Positions 8,206 through 11,370 of a DNA stretch of 11,370 nucleotides are shown one piece after another. Positions within the stretch are counted from its first letter, which is position 1. Each line of letters starts with the position of its first letter. The notes under the pieces were generated by a model that saw only the letters and a list, made by a program, of their open reading frames with translations, did no database searches and was not told where the DNA came from. A program made the position numbers and the translations under genes. The DNA is from Clostridiales bacterium (GTDB lineage: Bacteria; Bacillota; Clostridia; Tissierellales; Dethiosulfatibacteraceae), in assembly GCA_003446975.1 (NCBI GenBank), contig DMAP01000003.1, positions 1 to 11,370 of the forward strand, in the 5' to 3' direction.

Positions 8206-8213
8206 CCCCTCCT
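8206..8213 (-). promoter_or_regulatory. Strong Shine-Dalgarno site favouring a TTG start for the aminotransferase
   Basis: The minus strand reads AGGAGGGG here, with a perfect AGGAGG at 8213-8208 ending 7 bases before the TTG at 8200. The in-frame ATGs at 8242 and 8227 have no comparable site. Starting at 8200 also gives the N-terminus typical of DegT-family enzymes. Confidence 0.75.
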
Positions 8214-8241
8214 GTTGAAAACGACATCGAAATAGTTTCCA

Positions 8242-8272
8242 TAAAACAAAAGGGACGATTCCTTTTGTTTTA
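8242..8272 (-). promoter_or_regulatory. Perfect 12-bp inverted repeat between ATP-grasp A and aminotransferase genes
   Basis: TAAAACAAAAGG and its exact complement CCTTTTGTTTTA (in plus-strand order 8242-8253 and 8261-8272) flank a 7-base spacer. On the minus-strand transcript it would form a hairpin with a U-rich 3' arm, 11 bases after the stop codon of the upstream gene and about 40 bases before the chosen TTG start. It could be a weak terminator or attenuator, an mRNA stability element, or a protein-binding palindrome. Only three of the twelve pairs are G-C and no clean U-tract follows, so strong termination is doubtful. Confidence 0.6.
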
Positions 8273-8283
8273 AGTTTGATGCA

Positions 8284-9546
8284 TTATAACCGCATATTCT
8301 GTTCATTTGTTGCGTATATTGTTATCATGTCATGAATTTTGTTCGATAGCGCCTGCAGCTGTTCATCCGTATCGGCCATAATATATATCCTTAATACAAT
8401 TTGTTTTAGTGTTCCCAAATCTTCTTCTTGGATAATTGGGCTTTCTCTATCGATGATCAAAACATCAAAAACGCCTTCAAGAGATTTGACCTCATCCAAG
8501 CCAATTATCTCGCCTATTTCGCCGACACCGACAGAAAAATTCAATATGGCTGCTTTGGTTACATATTTAGGATTTATAAGGTCTTTTAAAGGACGATCGT
8601 ACATCTTGCCTGACATTGAGTAGTTGACGATCATCTCCATCGGATTCAACCCATTCATCTTATGCATTATTTTATATTGCAAGGCACCACCAATTCGCAA
8701 ACCCATTTCATAGAAAGTAAAGCTGTTTCCGTCACAAAAGCTCTGAATAAGGAAAGTCCCGTTTCGAATACCTATTGATTTATACATCAGCTGAACCTGT
8801 TGATCCATGGTACTCATATATAAATCCAAATATCTGGATGGGAAGCTGAAGCTCACAGGCAATGGCATCAAGCTTTTTCGGAAATGTCTGACCTCCCGAT
8901 CCGCCATCATACTAAGCATAATCTCACCGTCTTGGGCTGTATAGTAAATAGCCACTTCCTGAGCGGATATATATTTTTCAATCAGTACCTGTTTAGTCTT
9001 TGAAAATATCAAGGCTTTCTCATAGCTTTTCTCCAACTCGTCAGCATTATGACAAATGGCTATTCCCCTTCCACCACTACTGTCAACAGGTTTCACAATC
9101 ACGGGATAAACCAGTTTGTCAGAATCCCTGAATTTTTTGATATTAAAATCTTCATACGCCTTGGTAACTGGAATCCCAAAGTCCATACACAGCTTTTTAA
9201 ACTGATCTTTATTTGAACATATCTCCCATGCATATTTTGAGTTGTAAAAGGGTAGCTTTAGCTTATCAGCTAATTCGATGGTTTTCGATATGTTAAACTC
9301 ATTCTTTCCCGTTACAACAGCATCCACACCGTTGATCCTTGCCAAATCAACCAAAGTATCAACATCGCCTGTGCTAACCGACCAGGATTCATCAGCCAAT
9401 CTCTTAGCCGGTGATGCCTCTTCACTAAGATAATCCGTCACAATCACGTAAGCCCCCATAGCTCTCGCATAATTGACTATATCAGCTGTTCCAGCGGGCT
9501 TTCCTCCCAAAACCAGCAATTTTCTGCCGTTAAAGTGTTCTTTCAT
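8284..9546 (-). CDS. ATP-grasp family ligase A
   Basis: Cytoplasmic ATP-grasp enzyme, the class that joins a carboxylate (as acyl-phosphate) to an amine or other nucleophile. The start chosen is the ATG at 9546 (420 residues), with AGAGGA (9559-9554) seven bases upstream; a TTG at 9564 overlapping the previous stop is less likely. The N-terminal pre-ATP-grasp fold has K-L-L-V-L-G-G-K-P-A-G (9-19). The ATP-binding part follows with N-K-D-Q-F-K (112-117), V-I-V-K-P-V-D-S-S-G-G-R-G-I (149-162, Lys152 presumed to contact ATP) and V-L-I-E-K-Y-I (187-193). The usual metal-site motif E-x-N-x-R is here F-Y-E-M-G-L-R-I-G-G (278-287), with Gly in place of Asn. About 130 residues follow as a C-terminal domain. 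Substrate unknown; between a glycosyltransferase and a sugar aminotransferase, acylation of an amino sugar is a reasonable guess. Database annotations may call it carbamoyl-phosphate synthase-like, which would be only fold similarity. Confidence 0.85.
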   Translation of the reverse strand: MKEHFNGRKLLVLGGKPAGTADIVNYARAMGAYVIVTDYLSEEASPAKRLADESWSVSTGDVDTLVDLARINGVDAVVTGKNEFNISKTIELADKLKLPFYNSKYAWEICSNKDQFKKLCMDFGIPVTKAYEDFNIKKFRDSDKLVYPVIVKPVDSSGGRGIAICHNADELEKSYEKALIFSKTKQVLIEKYISAQEVAIYYTAQDGEIMLSMMADREVRHFRKSLMPLPVSFSFPSRYLDLYMSTMDQQVQLMYKSIGIRNGTFLIQSFCDGNSFTFYEMGLRIGGALQYKIMHKMNGLNPMEMIVNYSMSGKMYDRPLKDLINPKYVTKAAILNFSVGVGEIGEIIGLDEVKSLEGVFDVLIIDRESPIIQEEDLGTLKQIVLRIYIMADTDEQLQALSNKIHDMITIYATNEQNMRL

Positions 9547-9553
9547 GGTCTCA

Positions 9554-9559
9554 TCCTCT
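9554..9559 (-). promoter_or_regulatory. Shine-Dalgarno site fixing the ATP-grasp A start
   Basis: AGAGGA on the minus strand (9559-9554) lies seven bases before the ATG at 9546. The alternative TTG at 9564 has no purine-rich site upstream. The site lies in the 14-base gap after the glycosyltransferase stop. Confidence 0.7.
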
Positions 9560-9560
9560 G

Positions 9561-10421
9561 TCAACCAATACTATTTCTAAGGATTTTCAAAGCCTTCGTT
9601 ACACGAGGAAACATTCTTTTAAGATAATTTTTGAATCTAACGTGCCTGATATCTGCATCATATTGATAGGCGGTATGCTGATTAATGTCATTCAGCATAT
9701 TATCAAGCCTGTTATAATAATTTCTAGCTTGTTCTGCGTCATTGATCATACGGCTGGTCCATGAACCTGGAACACCTACCCGATAGGCAGACATGAACTC
9801 GTCGATATAAAAAACATCCCCACGGGTGGCCAAGTAGATTGCGAGTGGATAATCACCAACAGGTCCACCTGTCACGTAAGGCGGTTTAGTCTTTTCATAT
9901 TCAGTCCTGAACAGCATCGTATTTGTAGCAAAAAAACCACCGCCACCTCTAATAATGTCACTAACTGAAAAGATTTTATCTCCCTGATGTGGTCTGACAT
10001 GTCTCATCATCTTCTCATTATCAGCTTTGATTTTATAGGCAGCATGGACACAGAGACTGCATTCAGGATGGTTTTCCATATATGACACCTGTCGCTGCAG
10101 CTTGTCAGGATCGGTCCAATAATCGTCCCCCTCGCATATGGCAATGTATTTGCCTGTAGCTCTTTGTCTGTTGAAAGTTCCTACTTTAACGCCTTTAGTT
10201 TTTTGGTTCTCACTCTGATAGATCGGTCGGATGATATCGGGATAATTCTTTTCATAAGATTTGATAATATCAGCTGTACTGTCTGTCGATGCATCGTCAT
10301 GGATCAGAACTTCATATTTAAAGTCGGTTTTTTGCATCATAAATCCTTCTAAAGCATCTGCAATGTATTTTTCATGATTATATGTGATGCAAGCAATGCT
10401 AACCATTATATCGTCATGCAT
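9561..10421 (-). CDS. Family 2 glycosyltransferase
   Basis: GT-A fold, GT2-type enzyme that transfers a sugar from a nucleotide sugar to a glycan or lipid-linked acceptor. It opens with V-S-I-A-C-I-T-Y-N-H-E-K-Y-I (7-20). It has H-D-D-A-S-T-D-S-T (41-49) for nucleotide binding and E-G-D-D-Y-W-T-D-P (97-105), the DxD-type metal site in the form common to capsule and O-antigen enzymes. G-D-Y-P-L-A near residue 198 is the likely catalytic-base region. No membrane helix is seen; the basic C-terminus (K-N-Y-L-K-R-M-F-P-R) could touch the membrane. The preferred start is ATG 10421 (286 residues), eight bases after GAGGTG; GTG 10427, overlapping the upstream stop as GTGA, is possible. Both imply translational coupling to ATP-grasp B. 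Donor and linkage cannot be told. Confidence 0.9.
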   Translation of the reverse strand: MHDDIMVSIACITYNHEKYIADALEGFMMQKTDFKYEVLIHDDASTDSTADIIKSYEKNYPDIIRPIYQSENQKTKGVKVGTFNRQRATGKYIAICEGDDYWTDPDKLQRQVSYMENHPECSLCVHAAYKIKADNEKMMRHVRPHQGDKIFSVSDIIRGGGGFFATNTMLFRTEYEKTKPPYVTGGPVGDYPLAIYLATRGDVFYIDEFMSAYRVGVPGSWTSRMINDAEQARNYYNRLDNMLNDINQHTAYQYDADIRHVRFKNYLKRMFPRVTKALKILRNSIG

Positions 10422-10423
10422 AT

Positions 10424-11370
10424 TCACAACACCTCACGTTCTTTTTCCGGCAAGTCTATCATCAGCATTTCAATATCCTTCTGAGATCTGACGCCATTTT
10501 TTTCGATAAGTAGTTCTACATCAGAGGTTTCACTTTTCAGCCAACTGACGATAGCTTTTGGCAGATTGACACCAGCCATATGGCTGAAAGGATATGGGCC
10601 TCCAAATCTTGGATTCATTTCCAAGATATATTTTTTTTGATCCGACACAAATACATCCACATCCAGATTGGCAATATGTCTCAATCTTTGACTTAATCTT
10701 CTGCCTAGCATTTTCAGAGCTTCATGATTCACCGTTTCAGCACTGTCTGTCTCCCCAGCCCGCATGGAATATTTGATTTTGCAGATCGTATTCCGGTAAT
10801 CTCCCTTCAAATCGTTAATCACATCCAGTCCATACTCCTGACCGGTAAGCTTTTCTTGGATAACAACACCTTCATTGCTGTATCTAGACAGCTTTTCAAC
10901 AAAAATCCCAAGCTCTGCATCGTTTTCGGCGATAAATAATCCGATGGACCCCATTCCGAATCGTGGTTTGACCACTAATGGATAATCGAGTGCTTTTCTC
11001 TGGATATCATCACGTGCCTGATCAATCGAAATGTACGTCTTGGGAGCATCAAAGCCATTGTCATTCAAGAATTGATACGTCTTCCATTTATCATGGCAGA
11101 TTTCAACAATATTGGGATCTGAAACGATGACGGTTGTGCCAATAGTTTCGAAGCTTTTCTTATTGGCAGCAAGTACAGACAAATCCGGATCATATAGTGG
11201 AATCACTGCTTTAATCTTATGGTTTAAGCAATAATCCAGGAGAAAGGGGATATAAGATGCTTCACGAATTAATGGACTGACAACATGCTTGTCGGCATAA
11301 GCAAAGGCTGTGGACAAGCTATGGCTGTTTGCGGCATGGATTTCTCCGTCCCTTCCGATGGCTTCCTTGA
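10424..11370 (-). CDS. ATP-grasp family ligase B (5' end outside window)
   Basis: The frame stays open to the window edge; the TTG at 11317 is internal. The extra 17 codons read K-E-A-I-G-R-D-G-E-I-H-A-A-N-S-H-S and fit the pre-ATP-grasp fold (Y-A-D-K-H-V-V-S-P and V-I-P-L-Y-D-P-D-L-S-V-L-A follow). About 315 residues are visible; perhaps a few dozen are missing. ATP-binding features are H-D-K-W-K-T, Y-P-L-V-V-K-P-R-F-G-M-G-S-I-G (Lys at 10969-10967), V-V-I-Q-E-K-L-T-G-Q-E-Y-G-L-D and the canonical metal motif L-E-M-N-P-R-F-G-G-P-Y-P-F-S-H near 10624-10580. It resembles the carbamoyl-phosphate-synthase-like or PylC-like ATP-grasp proteins common in polysaccharide loci. Only the general fold is shared with ATP-grasp A, so it is not a recent duplicate. 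It overlaps or nearly abuts the glycosyltransferase gene. The substrate is unknown; carboxylate-amine ligation is inferred from family and context. Confidence 0.85.
   Translation of the reverse strand, partial: KEAIGRDGEIHAANSHSLSTAFAYADKHVVSPLIREASYIPFLLDYCLNHKIKAVIPLYDPDLSVLAANKKSFETIGTTVIVSDPNIVEICHDKWKTYQFLNDNGFDAPKTYISIDQARDDIQRKALDYPLVVKPRFGMGSIGLFIAENDAELGIFVEKLSRYSNEGVVIQEKLTGQEYGLDVINDLKGDYRNTICKIKYSMRAGETDSAETVNHEALKMLGRRLSQRLRHIANLDVDVFVSDQKKYILEMNPRFGGPYPFSHMAGVNLPKAIVSWLKSETSDVELLIEKNGVRSQKDIEMLMIDLPEKEREVL

Noticed and set aside
8283..8311. Minus-strand TATAAT overlapping the ATP-grasp A stop codon, as a promoter for the aminotransferase
   Set aside because: No -35-like hexamer at 16-18 bp and no extended -10 TG. 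It also lies in the T-T-A-T-A-A stop context, so it is mentioned only in the hairpin finding.
7361..10939. Short plus-strand open frames opposite the glycan operon
   Set aside because: Each lies wholly within a recognised minus-strand gene and shows no family motif or plausible start.
8284..11370. The two ATP-grasp genes as a recent tandem duplication
   Set aside because: They share only the general fold motifs. Lengths, N-terminal regions and metal-site motifs differ, and no DNA-level similarity is visible.

Overview
The window looks like AT-rich chromosomal DNA from a Gram-positive anaerobe, most plausibly a member of the Clostridia. That inference rests on four things: an S-layer-homology (SLH) surface protein, a combined GGDEF/HD-GYP signalling protein, strong purine-rich Shine-Dalgarno sites with TTG starts, and low G+C. 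No ribosomal or other marker gene is present, so the taxonomy stays loose.

Layout. (1) Positions 1-3686, plus strand: the 3' part of a large surface protein. The frame is open to the window edge and the first 50 or so codons spell an SLH repeat. After it come a strand-rich region, an InlB-B/Flg_new_2-type domain and two unequal tandem copies of a module ending in GLUG repeats. (2) Positions 3687-3915: intergenic, with a good rho-independent terminator and a likely sigma-A-type promoter. (3) Positions 3916-6204, plus strand: a soluble GAF-PAS-PAS-GGDEF-HD-GYP protein with both catalytic motifs intact, so it could both make and break cyclic-di-GMP. (4) Positions 6216-11370, minus strand, convergent with the previous gene: five tightly packed genes that look like one operon. 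In transcription order they are ATP-grasp ligase (5' end outside the window), family 2 glycosyltransferase, second and different ATP-grasp ligase, DegT/DnrJ/EryC1-type PLP aminotransferase, and glucose-1-phosphate thymidylyltransferase (RfbA/RmlA).

How they may work together. RmlA makes dTDP-glucose. With a 4,6-dehydratase, which is not in the window, a DegT-family enzyme could make a dTDP-amino-dideoxysugar. One or both ATP-grasp enzymes could then attach an amino or carboxylic acid to that amine, and the glycosyltransferase would build the sugar into a surface glycan. An SLH protein next door fits a cell-surface locus, but no functional link is shown by the sequence.

Several starts are better placed downstream of the longest open frame: aminotransferase at TTG 8200, RmlA at ATG 7085, ATP-grasp A at ATG 9546, and glycosyltransferase probably at ATG 10421. 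Both edge genes are incomplete. No RNA gene, insertion sequence, CRISPR array or prophage was seen.
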